Source of the DNA: Ureibacillus endophyticus
Lineage (GTDB): Bacteria > Bacillota > Bacilli > Bacillales_A > Planococcaceae
DNA length: 64,000 bases
Assembly (NCBI RefSeq): GCF_003628435.1
Contig: NZ_RBZN01000007.1
Coordinates: forward strand, 1 to 64,000
Direction of reading: 5' to 3'
Position 1 is the first letter of the stretch. Each line of letters starts with the position of its first letter. The notes under the pieces are model-generated. The model did no database searches, was not told the DNA's origin, and was given only the letters and a program-made list of their open reading frames with translations. A program made the position numbers and the translations under genes. This document shows positions 53,296-63,735 of this stretch, one piece after another.

Positions 53296-53607
53296 TCATT
53301 CAATTTTATGCGTTGGTGAATTATTAATAGATTTTTTCTGTACTGAACGTTTTATGAGTTCGATATCTTCATCTTTCAATCCAATTGTATTTCCTTCATC
53401 GTCACATCGTGTGAATACAATGTTTCCACATATAATATCAATTGTTCTTTCACTATCATTAATTCTAAGAGTTGAGGGAAGTCCAATCAGTTTACCTTCT
53501 TCATTAATCCAAACATCAATTCCAACTCGTTCAAATTCATCGATAAATGGAATTCGTTCAATATATCCACCAACTTCGTTTGAATGCAGATTTATCGTGA
53601 ACTTCAT
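53296..53607 (-). CDS. DUF3846-like protein, N-terminus uncertain
   Basis: 103 residues. The central part (VGGYIERIPF to VWINEEGKLIGLPSTLRIND and IICGNIVFTRCDDEGNTIGLKDEDIE) fits DUF3846, small proteins usually carried by phages and mobile elements, of unknown function. The ATG at 53607 has no ribosome site, and its first ten codons are the end of a 52-bp repeat unit, so the true N-terminus may have been replaced. It is possibly a remnant. The complementary strand is also open but looks non-coding. Confidence 0.55.
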   Translation of the reverse strand: MKFTINLHSNEVGGYIERIPFIDEFERVGIDVWINEEGKLIGLPSTLRINDSERTIDIICGNIVFTRCDDEGNTIGLKDEDIELIKRSVQKKSINNSPTHKIE

Positions 53608-53960
53608 GGGATTTTTGTCTTCATTGGGGTATGAATACAGTTTCTCCTTGAAGTTTATGTATTTTTTGTCTTCATCGAGGTTATGAATTCAAATTCTGCT
53701 CAAAATTCATGATGTTTTTGTCTTCATCAGGGTTATGAATACAGTTTTTGCTCAAATTTCATGTGATTTTTGTCTTAATCAGGGTTATGAATGCAGGTTC
53801 TCCTCATTATTTATAAGATTTTTGTCTTCATCGAGGTTATGAATAAATTATCATAACGAAATTCATGGGATTTTTGTTTTCATTCAGATGATGAACGCAA
53901 ATTCTGCTCAAAATTCATGATGTTTTTGTCTTCATCAGAAGTTTTGCACGAAGAATTTTG
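53577..53960. repeat. 52-bp tandem array, locus 2 (about seven units)
   Basis: The GTCTTCAT core begins at 53617, 53668, 53720, 53772, 53824, 53876 and 53928, giving spacings 51, 52, 52, 52, 52, 52. The most conserved part is TTTTTGTCTTCATC-rGG-TTATGAAT (about 25 bp), holding TTCAT-N7-ATGAA; the other half (tTCTGCTCAAAATTCATG) is also shared, so these are not CRISPR spacers. Same family as locus 1 (28345-30200). The array fills most of this 430-bp gap. Confidence 0.9.
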
Positions 53961-53973
53961 AAATTTTTTAACC

Positions 53974-54024
53974 AAAACAAAAAGGTGTTTCTAACTCTCA
54001 AAAGAAAGTTTAGAAACACCTAAT
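53974..54024 (-). terminator. Terminator of xpt-pbuX
   Basis: Minus strand: 12-bp stem AGGTGTTTCTAA/TTAGAAACACCT, then TTTTTGTTTT. Confidence 0.88.
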
Positions 54025-54035
54025 TAATATTATTT

Positions 54036-55364
54036 TTATTTTACTTCCGCAACTTTAGCAACGTCCACTGCTTCTTTCGCTTCTGTATACATTGGGTCTA
54101 CTTTTTTCGAACCAATCATATTAAACACAATGTTTAATACGATTGCTGTAACCGAACCACAAACAATTCCGTTAGAAGTTAAGATTGAAATTCCTTCTGG
54201 TAACACTGCAAAGATATCTGGAACAAATACAACACCTGCGCCAAGTCCTACTGCAATTGCTGCTACCATTGCATTTTCTGGTGAAAGAGAAATTTCTGGA
54301 GCTAACATTGTAATACCTTGTGTTACAACCATACCAAACATCGCTAACATTGCTCCACCAAGAACCGCTGTTGGAATAATTGTCGTTAATGCTGCTACTT
54401 TTGGTAAGAACCCAAGTGCTACTAACATAATCCCTGTAATAAAGATAACTTTACGCTCTTTAACACCTGTCATTTTTAATAAACCAACATTTTGAGAGAA
54501 TGTTGTGTATGGGAATGCGTTAAAAATACCACCAATAATTGAAGCTAAACCTTCTGAACGGTAACCACGAGCTAAATCTTTTGATTCTAATTTTTGTTTT
54601 GTAATATCACTTAGTGCAAAGTAAACGCCAGATGATTCTACTAAAGATACCATCGCTACTAACGTCATTGTAATAATTGCACCAATATCAAAAGTTGGCA
54701 TTCCAAAATAGAAAGGTTGAACCATATGGAACCATGATGCATCTGTTACTGGTGAGAAATCTACTTTCCCCATAAATGCAGCAATAACTGTACTAATTAC
54801 TAAACCTAATAAAATTGAAATCGCACGAGTAAAACCTGTTGTGAAACGATAGATTAATAGAATAATGACTAAAGTCGTCATAGCTAAAGCAATGTTTGAT
54901 GCTGAGCCGAAATCTTCAGCACCTTGTCCGCCACCCATGTTGTTAATCGCAACTGGAATTAAAGAAATCCCGATAATTGTTACTACTGAACCCGTAACAA
55001 CTGGTGGGAAGAATTTTACTAATTTCCCGAAGAAACCTGAGATTAATACAACAATGATCCCTGAAGCAATAACTGCTCCGTAAATTGCGCCAATTCCTTT
55101 ATCTGTACCAATCGCGATAATAGGGAACACAGCAGTAAATGTACATCCTAATACTACAGGTAAGCCAATTCCAAAAGCCTTACCTCTCATTACTTGAAGC
55201 AAAGTTGCAATACCACACATCATAATGTCAATCGCTACAAGATATGTCATTTGAGAAGAATCAAAACCTAACGCTCCCCCAATGATTAATGGTACTAAAA
55301 TTGCACCTGCATACATAGCGAGTAAATGTTGAATACCAAGCGTCGTTGCTTTTGCGTTGTTCAT
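54036..55364 (-). CDS. pbuX: Xanthine permease PbuX
   Basis: 442-residue member of the nucleobase:cation symporter-2 (NCS2) family with about 13-14 helices. Its family signature QNVGLLKMTGV and the early LAMYAGAILVPLIIG block are present. It imports xanthine for salvage. AAGGAGG precedes the ATG. It is 32 bp after xpt on the same strand and behind the guanine riboswitch, as in Bacillus subtilis xpt-pbuX. Confidence 0.93.
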   Translation of the reverse strand: MNNAKATTLGIQHLLAMYAGAILVPLIIGGALGFDSSQMTYLVAIDIMMCGIATLLQVMRGKAFGIGLPVVLGCTFTAVFPIIAIGTDKGIGAIYGAVIASGIIVVLISGFFGKLVKFFPPVVTGSVVTIIGISLIPVAINNMGGGQGAEDFGSASNIALAMTTLVIILLIYRFTTGFTRAISILLGLVISTVIAAFMGKVDFSPVTDASWFHMVQPFYFGMPTFDIGAIITMTLVAMVSLVESSGVYFALSDITKQKLESKDLARGYRSEGLASIIGGIFNAFPYTTFSQNVGLLKMTGVKERKVIFITGIMLVALGFLPKVAALTTIIPTAVLGGAMLAMFGMVVTQGITMLAPEISLSPENAMVAAIAVGLGAGVVFVPDIFAVLPEGISILTSNGIVCGSVTAIVLNIVFNMIGSKKVDPMYTEAKEAVDVAKVAEVK

Positions 55365-55396
55365 TAGAACAGTTCCTCCTTAGGTTGGTTGATTAA

Positions 55397-56054
<658 letters not shown>

Positions 56055-56121
56055 AAATTCGAAAGTGAATAGAAAACAAGCATTCTTCAATTATTGAAGA
56101 ACATTCGTCATCTAAACATTG

Positions 56122-56193
56122 CCTCTCATAGTCAACTTATTTACGGTAAGTTGGTAGAAACTTGCGAGCCATATTCCCGCTATTATATGAGTG
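56122..56193 (-). promoter_or_regulatory. Purine (guanine/xanthine-class) riboswitch aptamer
   Basis: Minus strand shows CTCATATAAT, ATATGGCTCGC, GTTTCTACC, ACCGTAAAT and GACTATGAG in canonical order, with P1 CTCATA/TATGAG. The specificity base in GACTATG is C, which selects guanine rather than adenine. It should switch off xpt-pbuX when guanine is plentiful. Confidence 0.97.
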
Positions 56194-56342
56194 AAATTAA
56201 TGTAATGTTTTTGTTAAGAATGTCCTCATTATAAACACGAATAATGTCGAATGCAATAACCTTACAAATAATAAAACGATTCAAATTATTCGGAAATTAG
56301 TAGTAAATTAATCTAACGTAGACACGAACGTTCGGTTTTATC

Positions 56343-57023
56343 TCATAATAACTGTTCCAACGCGTTTTTAAATTCTGTAAAGGATGCGCCTTCTTTTCCG
56401 AAATAGCCCATACTTCGACATACTAAAATATTCACAACTTCTCCACTGTCCAACTGTATTTTAGCCACTACACCTTTAGATTCTAATTGTTGTACTGTTA
56501 ACCCTTTTGAATCAAAATCGATTAATTGAGTCTCAAAATGCTCAAGAAATTGTTTCCAAGCTGTAGTACCTTGGACAATTAATATACTAGGTGAAAATTC
56601 AACTAAGACTTCTTTAAATACATCCAGACCTTGTTGGTAAAGTGGATCTTTTTGTTTTTTAAGATGCTTAAGCTGTTGCGGACTATCTATATAAAGGGAA
56701 TTGATATAGGATAGGACGACATTTTCCTTTAAGTGTTCCTTTGCCCAAATAACAAAATTCAAACAACCTTTATACTCTCTAGAGGATGCTTTTATCTCAT
56801 CGTAGTATAGTTCTTGGAAAGCGATAGAATCTACCAATGAATCAATATGTAATCTTATATCAAGAGGGTCAACAGAGATGTATGGTTCTGGTGTAGCACT
56901 AACTAAAAAGATCTTTGATTTATAAGGATTACCGTCCACTTTAAAAGGCTGAAACGCAACCTTACCTTGTTCGTTTAAAACCCACTTTTGAATTTTTCTA
57001 TTAAATCCTGTTGATACAGTCAT
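56343..57023 (-). CDS. Uncharacterised soluble protein
   Basis: 226 residues without signal peptide or membrane helices. The segments KSKIFLVSATPEPYISVDP and PSILIVQGTTAWKQFLEHF and the ending NILVCRSMGYFGKEG recall the order of strands in uracil-DNA-glycosylase-like folds, but no catalytic motif is certain. Unknown function. AGGATG lies about 9 nt before the ATG. Single gene. Confidence 0.7.
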   Translation of the reverse strand: MTVSTGFNRKIQKWVLNEQGKVAFQPFKVDGNPYKSKIFLVSATPEPYISVDPLDIRLHIDSLVDSIAFQELYYDEIKASSREYKGCLNFVIWAKEHLKENVVLSYINSLYIDSPQQLKHLKKQKDPLYQQGLDVFKEVLVEFSPSILIVQGTTAWKQFLEHFETQLIDFDSKGLTVQQLESKGVVAKIQLDSGEVVNILVCRSMGYFGKEGASFTEFKNALEQLL

Positions 57024-57106
57024 AATCTCGACATCCTTTTTTCATGTTTACATACCCCTATTATATTATCGAATCTTTAGATGGTTTTTTGTTCATATTT
57101 CAAGTT

Positions 57107-57148
57107 AAAAAAATCGACAAAATTTCAAAAAGCTTGAATTTTGTCGAT
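57107..57148 (-). terminator. Terminator of the LysP-like permease gene
   Basis: 12-bp stem ATCGACAAAATT/AATTTTGTCGAT (57113-57124 with 57137-57148), then T7 on the minus strand. Confidence 0.88.
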
Positions 57149-57159
57149 TTCCCTTTAGT

Positions 57160-58608
57160 TTAATTATTTAAGTCACACTCTTCAAGTGGAACAACTTTTG
57201 TTTTATGTTTAATTTTATAGCCTAACCAAAGTGCTAAAAATAATGGAATTCCGATATAAGAAACTGCAATTCCATACCAATCAAAAGTTCCAATAAACGC
57301 ACTATAATTTTGACCAACTATAACGATCAAACATACGATGAACGCAAATAATGGTCCAAATGGATAAAACGGCGCTTTATATGGAAGAAGTGAAGAATCC
57401 TTCCCTTGTAGCACAAACGCTTTCCTAAAACGATAGTGACTTATTGCAATTCCAACCCAAGCAATAAACCCAGATAAACCCGAAGCATTTAATAACCACA
57501 TATATACTAATCCGTCACCAAAGAAGGATGATAAGAATGCTAAACATCCTACTGCTAATGTAGCAAGTAAAGCATATACAGGAATTCCGCGCTTACTTAG
57601 TTTCGCAAAGATTTTTGGCGCTTTACCATCAACCGCTAATTGCCATAGCATACGTGAAGAAGCATATAATCCTGAATTCCCTGCAGAAAGCATCGCCGTT
57701 AAAATAATTGCGTTCATAACAGATGCAGCAAAGGCAATTCCTAATTTATCAAAAACTAAAGTAAATGGAGAAACTGCAACATCTTCTGATAACAACCGTG
57801 GATCTGTGTAAGGAATTAATAATCCAATTGCGAGGATAGCCAAAATGTAAAATAATAAAATTCTCCAAAATACGGAGCGAACTGCTTTTGGGATATTTTT
57901 ACCTGGATTATCTGTTTCCCCAGCTGTAATCCCTAACAATTCTGTTCCTTGGAATGAAAATCCTGCAGCTAAAAAGATACCAAAGATAGCTAAAAAGCCT
58001 CCATTAAATGGCGCATCTCCTGCAAAGAAGTTTTCAAAACCAATCGGGTCATTCCCACCTAAAATTCCGATAATCATTAAAAAAGATACAATGATAAAGA
58101 TAATAACCGTTATGACCTTAATCATTGCGAACCAATATTCACCTTCACCATACGCTCTAACAGATAACAGATTAAATGTAAGTACTACTATAATAAACAA
58201 TACTGTCCAAAGTGCTGATGAGCTATTCGGAAACCAGTATTTCATAATTAGTGTTACTGCTGAGATTTCAGCTGCAATCGTAATTGCCCAGTTATACCAA
58301 TAATTCCAACCCATCGCAAAACCAAATGCTGGGTCAACGAATTTTGTTGCATATGTGCTAAAGGAACCTGACGTTGGCATATAAGCAGCCATTTCCCCTA
58401 AACTTGTCATTAAAAAATACACCATTGCACCAATTAAAGCATAAGCAACTAATGCACCGCCAGGACCTGCCTGAGCAATTGATGCCCCACTAGCTAAGAA
58501 CAACCCTGTTCCAATTGTTCCTCCTAATGAAATCATGGTTATATGGCGACTTTTCAATCCCCTTTTCAGCTCTTGCTGCTGATGATTATTTTCTTCTGAG
58601 TTATTCAT
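57160..58608 (-). CDS. lysP: Amino acid permease, LysP-like
   Basis: 482-residue APC-family transporter with twelve hydrophobic segments. The N-terminus ELKRGLKSRHITMISLGGTIGTGLFLASG and the following GPGGALVAYALIGAMVYFLMTSLGEMAAYMP are very close to Escherichia coli LysP, the proton-coupled lysine permease; YWYNWAITIA and EYWFAMIKV are also shared. Lysine specificity is likely but inferred. No lysine riboswitch was seen in the 195-bp upstream gap. Single gene. Confidence 0.87.
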   Translation of the reverse strand: MNNSEENNHQQQELKRGLKSRHITMISLGGTIGTGLFLASGASIAQAGPGGALVAYALIGAMVYFLMTSLGEMAAYMPTSGSFSTYATKFVDPAFGFAMGWNYWYNWAITIAAEISAVTLIMKYWFPNSSSALWTVLFIIVVLTFNLLSVRAYGEGEYWFAMIKVITVIIFIIVSFLMIIGILGGNDPIGFENFFAGDAPFNGGFLAIFGIFLAAGFSFQGTELLGITAGETDNPGKNIPKAVRSVFWRILLFYILAILAIGLLIPYTDPRLLSEDVAVSPFTLVFDKLGIAFAASVMNAIILTAMLSAGNSGLYASSRMLWQLAVDGKAPKIFAKLSKRGIPVYALLATLAVGCLAFLSSFFGDGLVYMWLLNASGLSGFIAWVGIAISHYRFRKAFVLQGKDSSLLPYKAPFYPFGPLFAFIVCLIVIVGQNYSAFIGTFDWYGIAVSYIGIPLFLALWLGYKIKHKTKVVPLEECDLNN

Positions 58609-58803
58609 GATGTGATCTCCTTTTGTTGTTCACATAAATACAGTATGTCCAACTAATAAATGTACATTGATTGTGGATAAGTTGCAAATAGTAAGTTAAG
58701 CTAATTTTGTTCATTTGTTTTATTAGGGGATAAAGATGTATGATTTAATTCTTCTTCATCGTTCATTTGAAGGAGTAATTATAAAGATTTTGGAGGCATT
58801 ATA

Positions 58804-60015
58804 GTGGCTACACTCAAACAAAACCAAAAAGACAGACCGAAGAAATCAACATCAACTATAGTGTTTGTTATTGCCATCATATTTTTTGCAATGACACTTC
58901 GAACGCCAATAACAGGAGTTGGTCCAATTATTGGTGATATTCGAGAAGGACTAGGTATTTCAAATGTCCTTGCAGGTTTTTTAACAACGATTCCGTTATT
59001 AGCATTTGCAATCGTTTCACCTTTTGTTCCAGGCATTTCTCGTAAATTTGGGATGGAAAAGACATTATACTATTCTATCATCTTGCTTACTATCGGGATT
59101 GCATTACGCTCATTCGGTTCTATCTCTTTATTGATATTTGGTACTGCTCTAATAGGGATTGCAATTGCGTTTGGAAATGTACTAATGCAAGGCTTTTTCA
59201 AATTAAAATATCCATATCATATTGGTCTTTTAACAGGAATTTATACCGTTTCAATGAATGTTTCAGCTGGTGTGGCTTTAGGGATTAGTCATCCTATTGC
59301 GTCAAATCCAGCATTTGGTTGGCAAGGTGCTCTGGCCTCTTCAATTGTAATCACTTTAATTACTTTGATTGTGTGGATTCCACTTTTACGAGGAGACAAA
59401 GTAGATTTAAGTTCTTTAGGTAATTCCAATAGTAATGGAAATGAGAAAAAACTTTGGCATTCCCCTTTAGCTTGGGCAATAGCAATAGCTATGGGGTTCC
59501 AATCTTTATTATTCTATTGCTCAACAACATGGTTGCCGGAAATTTTAATTTCTCAAGGATTTACCGAATCAAGTGCAGGCTGGATGACTTCGATTATGCA
59601 GTATTCACAGCTTCCGATGACTTTTTTAATTCCGATACTTTCTGAGAAGCTAAAATCTCAACGATCCATCGTTTATTTCTTTACAACGTGCTATATTATC
59701 GCTTTTATCGGTATTTACTTAAAGTGGACAGAATTAACTGCATTATGGATGATATTTTTAGGTCTTGCTGGAGGCGCATCTTTTGGTCTTGTGCTCATGT
59801 TCTTTACTCTACGAACAAAAACAGCCTATGAAGCCGCGCAAATTTCAGGTTTCGCTCAATCAGTTGGTTATTTACTTGCAGCAGTAGGACCCGTGTTATT
59901 TGGCTATTTACACGATGCAACACTAAGCTGGAATCTTCCAATTTTATTATTTATTGTTTCATCAATTATTCTATTTGTTGCATCTTTTATAAGTGCAAAA
60001 GAGCGTTATTTATAA
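58804..60015 (+). CDS. CynX/NimT family MFS transporter
   Basis: 403 residues with twelve hydrophobic segments. RTPITGVGPIIGDIREGLGISN near the start is typical of CynX/NimT (YycB-like) proteins, linked in other bacteria with cyanate or nitroimidazole transport. The substrate here is unknown. The GTG start follows GGAGG at 7 nt. Next gene is the Mrr-like nuclease, 67 bp downstream with its own likely promoter. Confidence 0.85.
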   Translation: MATLKQNQKDRPKKSTSTIVFVIAIIFFAMTLRTPITGVGPIIGDIREGLGISNVLAGFLTTIPLLAFAIVSPFVPGISRKFGMEKTLYYSIILLTIGIALRSFGSISLLIFGTALIGIAIAFGNVLMQGFFKLKYPYHIGLLTGIYTVSMNVSAGVALGISHPIASNPAFGWQGALASSIVITLITLIVWIPLLRGDKVDLSSLGNSNSNGNEKKLWHSPLAWAIAIAMGFQSLLFYCSTTWLPEILISQGFTESSAGWMTSIMQYSQLPMTFLIPILSEKLKSQRSIVYFFTTCYIIAFIGIYLKWTELTALWMIFLGLAGGASFGLVLMFFTLRTKTAYEAAQISGFAQSVGYLLAAVGPVLFGYLHDATLSWNLPILLFIVSSIILFVASFISAKERYL

Positions 60016-60082
60016 ATACAAACATATGTACCCTTTTTATGATACAATAGTATTATTATTGCATTAAAAGGGGTTAACGGTT

Positions 60083-60640
60083 TTGCGAAAGCGCAAAGAG
60101 AAAAAGAAAAAAAGAATAAAACTATTTCCATCACTCTTAATATTAGCCATCGTTGGATATGCGGGTTGGTATTATACTCATTCTACAAATGGCGCACTAA
60201 CTACCATTATTGTCTTCGTTGTTCTCGTGATTTTTTTCAAAATTTGGCGTGGAACAAGAGGTTATGCTCGTCTAAGAAAAGCGGGTATTAAACAAATTGA
60301 TGCGATGACCGGCGAAGAGTTCGAGCAATATTTAGGCATGCTCTTTAAAAAACGTGGATTTAAAGTATCCTATACAAAAACATCAGGAGATTACGGAGCT
60401 GATTTAATATTACAAGATCGCGAAGATACAATCGCGGTTCAAGCTAAACGTTATTCTGGTTCTGTTGGTGTCAAAGCGGTCCAAGAAATAATCGGAGCAC
60501 TAAAAATGTATGATGCAACTCAAGCCTGGGTCGTAACAAATAGTTATTTTACAAGACAAGCAGAAAAATTAGCAGAATCCAACGATGTATACTTAATTGA
60601 TCGTGATGAGTTAATTGAAATGATTCTGAAGAAAAGATAA
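60083..60640 (+). CDS. Membrane-anchored Mrr-like endonuclease domain protein
   Basis: 185 residues. A very basic start (RKRKEKKKKRIK) and two hydrophobic helices (about 15-30 and 38-54) precede a soluble Mrr-cat/PD-(D/E)xK domain (about 72-185). Catalytic pattern: E80/E83 in GEEFEQ, D103 in SGDYGADLIL and QAK (about 117-119) in IAVQAKRYSG. Mrr domains cut modified or foreign DNA; the membrane anchor suggests acting on incoming DNA, but that is inference. The TTG start follows AAAGGGG. Confidence 0.82.
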   Translation: MRKRKEKKKKRIKLFPSLLILAIVGYAGWYYTHSTNGALTTIIVFVVLVIFFKIWRGTRGYARLRKAGIKQIDAMTGEEFEQYLGMLFKKRGFKVSYTKTSGDYGADLILQDREDTIAVQAKRYSGSVGVKAVQEIIGALKMYDATQAWVVTNSYFTRQAEKLAESNDVYLIDRDELIEMILKKR

Positions 60641-60671
60641 GAGATGTGCTGGAAATTGGCACATCTCTTTT
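60639..60671. terminator. Bidirectional terminator between the Mrr-like gene and nos
   Basis: GAGATGTGC (60641-60649) pairs with GCACATCTC (60659-60667), then TTTT. Confidence 0.85.
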
Positions 60672-60673
60672 AA

Positions 60674-61720
60674 TTAATAAGGATTCTTTTGATAAAAGTA
60701 ATTAGGTTTTTTTATTATGTTCGCGATTGGCTTGTGAAAGATATGGGTAGTTGCAGGCGATACAGGTGGAATTAGCCATGTCCAATTCCCTGTCACTTGA
60801 CGCTCCCTTTCGATCTCCTGTTCTTCAAACAATTTGAATTGCTGACTTGCTGTATGATGATCGACAATACTTACTCCATCTTCTTTAAAAGAATGAAGAA
60901 CAGCAATATTCAACTCTACAAGAGCACGATCTTTCCATAAAGAACTATTGGTTTTTGTATCCAGTCCTAATATCTCTGCAACCTTTGGGAGCATGTTATA
61001 GCGATATTCATCTGCAAAATTCCGCGCACCGATTTCAGTTCCCATATACCATCCATTGAATGGTGCTGCATTGTACTGAATTCCCCCACAACTTAATTTC
61101 ATATTTGATACAATTGGAACTGCATACCACTTTAATCTAAGTTCAGAAAAGGATTCGTATTCTGGATGGCGTATTGGAACTTCTAGGACATATTCGTTTG
61201 GTATAGGGAACATCTTCGGTTCATTATTTCCAATTTGGATTACAATAGGCAAAATATCAAAAGGGGTCCCTTTTCCTTGCCAGCCTAGTTTTTGACAAAC
61301 CTTTGTAAACGCAATGGAGTCTGGATCGCCAATGATACCATTCTCCCCTTCATATCCAGCATATCGAATCAATTGGTAATTCCAAACACGAACATCATTT
61401 TCTCTAAATATTGTAATTGCCGGTCTGATTTTACCGTCATTCGTAGCATATTCAATATGTCGGAGTAGAGCTTGAAACATTTGTTCTTCTGTTTCTAATA
61501 GACGTTCATCAAACACTTTTAACGATTGCCAAAAAAGGCGTCCAATACATCGGTTACTATTACGCCAAGCAACTTTAGCACCAAAAATTAATTCATCCGT
61601 AGTAGGTATGTATTCGTTCATTAATTTAATTTCAGATAATCTATTTTTATACCAATCATCGCTTAAACCCATTTCATTCTTATATTGAATTAAAAATTGC
61701 TCCGTCTCTTGTATATTCAT
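60674..61720 (-). CDS. nos: Bacterial nitric oxide synthase oxygenase
   Basis: 348-residue heme-thiolate oxygenase that makes NO from arginine. The heme-ligand cysteine C58 lies in [13 protein letters not shown], and conserved substrate/pterin stretches ([37 protein letters not shown]) are intact. As in other Bacillales NOS, no reductase domain is present, so general flavodoxin/reductase partners must supply electrons. In Bacillus, NO protects from oxidative stress and some antibiotics. The start at 61720 has GGAGG upstream; the longer frame to 61861 is not conserved. Confidence 0.96.
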   Translation of the reverse strand: MNIQETEQFLIQYKNEMGLSDDWYKNRLSEIKLMNEYIPTTDELIFGAKVAWRNSNRCIGRLFWQSLKVFDERLLETEEQMFQALLRHIEYATNDGKIRPAITIFRENDVRVWNYQLIRYAGYEGENGIIGDPDSIAFTKVCQKLGWQGKGTPFDILPIVIQIGNNEPKMFPIPNEYVLEVPIRHPEYESFSELRLKWYAVPIVSNMKLSCGGIQYNAAPFNGWYMGTEIGARNFADEYRYNMLPKVAEILGLDTKTNSSLWKDRALVELNIAVLHSFKEDGVSIVDHHTASQQFKLFEEQEIERERQVTGNWTWLIPPVSPATTHIFHKPIANIIKKPNYFYQKNPY

Positions 61721-61881
61721 TTCCCCGCCTCCGTTATCTTCATTTTGAAGTGATAAAATAGCGATGACAACAATATTCGACACATGAAAAAGATGTATTT
61801 TACATATATGACATAAAAACTTCAAATGTGGTGGAGCTAAATAATAAAGACAGTCTCCCAACGGAAACTGCCCATAGAAAT

Positions 61882-63735
61882 TTAAAATGGATAGATTAAT
61901 GGAATGGCAATCATCATAACAATAAACATGATGATTTGTAATGGGACTCCGACACGCACAAAGTCCATAAATTTATAGCCACCAGCTGTCAATACTAACG
62001 AGTTTGTTGGGGATGCGATTGGTGTGGCAAAGGCCATTCCCGCAGCAGCCGCAACAGCAATCATGAAAGTATGAGGACTCACATCCATTATAATTGCGGC
62101 ATTCATGGCGATTGGTGCAAATAATACAGCTGTTGCCGTATTACTAACAAACTGCCCAAAGATAATTGTAATTACATAAATCCCAATTAAAACGCCATAA
62201 GGACCATAACGACCAAGCATATCAATCATGCCATCTGAAATGATTGTCATTCCTCCAGTTTTCTGCAGTGCTGTTGCCATCGGAAGCATTGCTGCAACAA
62301 GAACGATACTTTCAAAATTTATCTTTTCATAGGCATCATCCATATTCCGTAAGCATCCGGTCATAATCATTAACACAGCACCAATCAACACTAAAATCAC
62401 AGCATCTAATACTTCAAAAACCATACCCACAATCATTAACAGTAAGATAATGGCTGCAATCGGAGCTTTTCCTGTTGCAGCAGCCACCCCTGCATGTTCC
62501 TTAGGTTTTCCTACTACTACAACATCATGGGTTTCTCTAGATAATAATTCAATTTCCTCCCATGTCCCCTGCACTAAAATGGCGTCTCCAAACCGCAATT
62601 TTTTATTGGCCATATTTTGGAGTAAATAATCCCCTTTTTGATTGATCCCTAAAATATTCAAATTATATTTTTCACGAAAACCAATATTACTTACTGTTTC
62701 TCCAATTAAACGCGATTGTGGCGTTAATAAAACTTCTGCAACACCGATTTGTTTTGAAATCAAGTATCCTTTATCTTCAGTTTCAAATTCTCTTAATTCA
62801 AGTCCATAATCTTCAATAAACTTCATTACATCTTCTTTTTCACCTTGAACATAAAATTCATCTTTAGGATGGATGATACTTGAAGGACCTGCCATTTCTT
62901 GATAAGTCATCGGCATTAACTTTATTCCTTCATTTTGATGACGGTGAATCTTCATAATATAAATTTGATAAATTGCAGGTAACTTCAAATCAGAAAGTGG
63001 ACGATCAATAATTTTTGAGTCTTCTGGAACATAAATTCGGAAAAGTCGATCGTTTAAATGATATTCCTTCACAATTTTCTTCGGCGATAACTTATATCCC
63101 GCATCATTATTGATTCTACTTTTTTCATTAGGCAATAACTTATTGCGAACAATGACCAAATAAATAATGACTGTTATTGTTGCAATAATCCCGATTGGTG
63201 TTATATCAAAAAACCCCAATTTTCCATAACCGTTGTCCTCTAATGTTTGACTAACAATTAAGTTTGGTGGCGATGCAATTAACGTCATAAGCCCAGACAT
63301 ACTTGCAATATATGAAAGAGGTAATAAAAATTTAGATGGACTTACCTTAATACTCATCGCTACACTTACAACAATTGGTAACATCAAGGCAACTGTACCC
63401 GTATTACTCATAAATGCCCCTACAGTTGCAACAATGATTAGAAGTAGTACAAATAATTTTAATTCACTATCCCCTGACCATTTCAATAACAAATTGCCTG
63501 CCACTCCAGCTAATCCTGTTCTTAATAGACCTGCTCCTATAACAAAGAGACCTGCAATCATAATGACAACCGAATTAGAAAATCCGGCTAACGCTTCAAC
63601 CGGAGTCAATATTCCACATACAACAAATGCAAGTAAAGCTGTAACAGCCACTAAATCTCCACGAACCTTATTTGTGGTAAACAATATAATTGTGATACCT
63701 AAAATAATAAAAGTTAATGTCAGTTCCAATTTCAT
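61882..63735 (-). CDS. SLC13/DASS family permease with TrkA-C domains
   Basis: 617 residues. Two blocks of membrane helices (about 1-200 and 420-617) flank a soluble middle with two TrkA-C (RCK_C) domains (about 225-310 and 325-410). The helices carry [12 protein letters not shown] and [12 protein letters not shown], the repeated SNT motifs of divalent-anion:sodium symporters. Substrate may be sulfate or dicarboxylates; RCK_C domains suggest regulation by a small ligand. Single gene with its own upstream region. Confidence 0.88.
   Translation of the reverse strand: MKLELTLTFIILGITIILFTTNKVRGDLVAVTALLAFVVCGILTPVEALAGFSNSVVIMIAGLFVIGAGLLRTGLAGVAGNLLLKWSGDSELKLFVLLLIIVATVGAFMSNTGTVALMLPIVVSVAMSIKVSPSKFLLPLSYIASMSGLMTLIASPPNLIVSQTLEDNGYGKLGFFDITPIGIIATITVIIYLVIVRNKLLPNEKSRINNDAGYKLSPKKIVKEYHLNDRLFRIYVPEDSKIIDRPLSDLKLPAIYQIYIMKIHRHQNEGIKLMPMTYQEMAGPSSIIHPKDEFYVQGEKEDVMKFIEDYGLELREFETEDKGYLISKQIGVAEVLLTPQSRLIGETVSNIGFREKYNLNILGINQKGDYLLQNMANKKLRFGDAILVQGTWEEIELLSRETHDVVVVGKPKEHAGVAAATGKAPIAAIILLLMIVGMVFEVLDAVILVLIGAVLMIMTGCLRNMDDAYEKINFESIVLVAAMLPMATALQKTGGMTIISDGMIDMLGRYGPYGVLIGIYVITIIFGQFVSNTATAVLFAPIAMNAAIIMDVSPHTFMIAVAAAAGMAFATPIASPTNSLVLTAGGYKFMDFVRVGVPLQIIMFIVMMIAIPLIYPF

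Noticed and set aside
53288-53686. Plus-strand ORF opposite the DUF3846 gene
   Set aside because: Ser/Ile-rich translation without a recognisable family, and its end runs into the tandem array; the minus strand gives the known domain.
53577-53960. CRISPR array
   Set aside because: Spacing is regular, but the 'spacers' are similar to each other and the unit is one 52-bp repeat; no cas gene is nearby.
58609-58803. Lysine riboswitch before the LysP-like gene
   Set aside because: None of the conserved L-box blocks is present in the gap.
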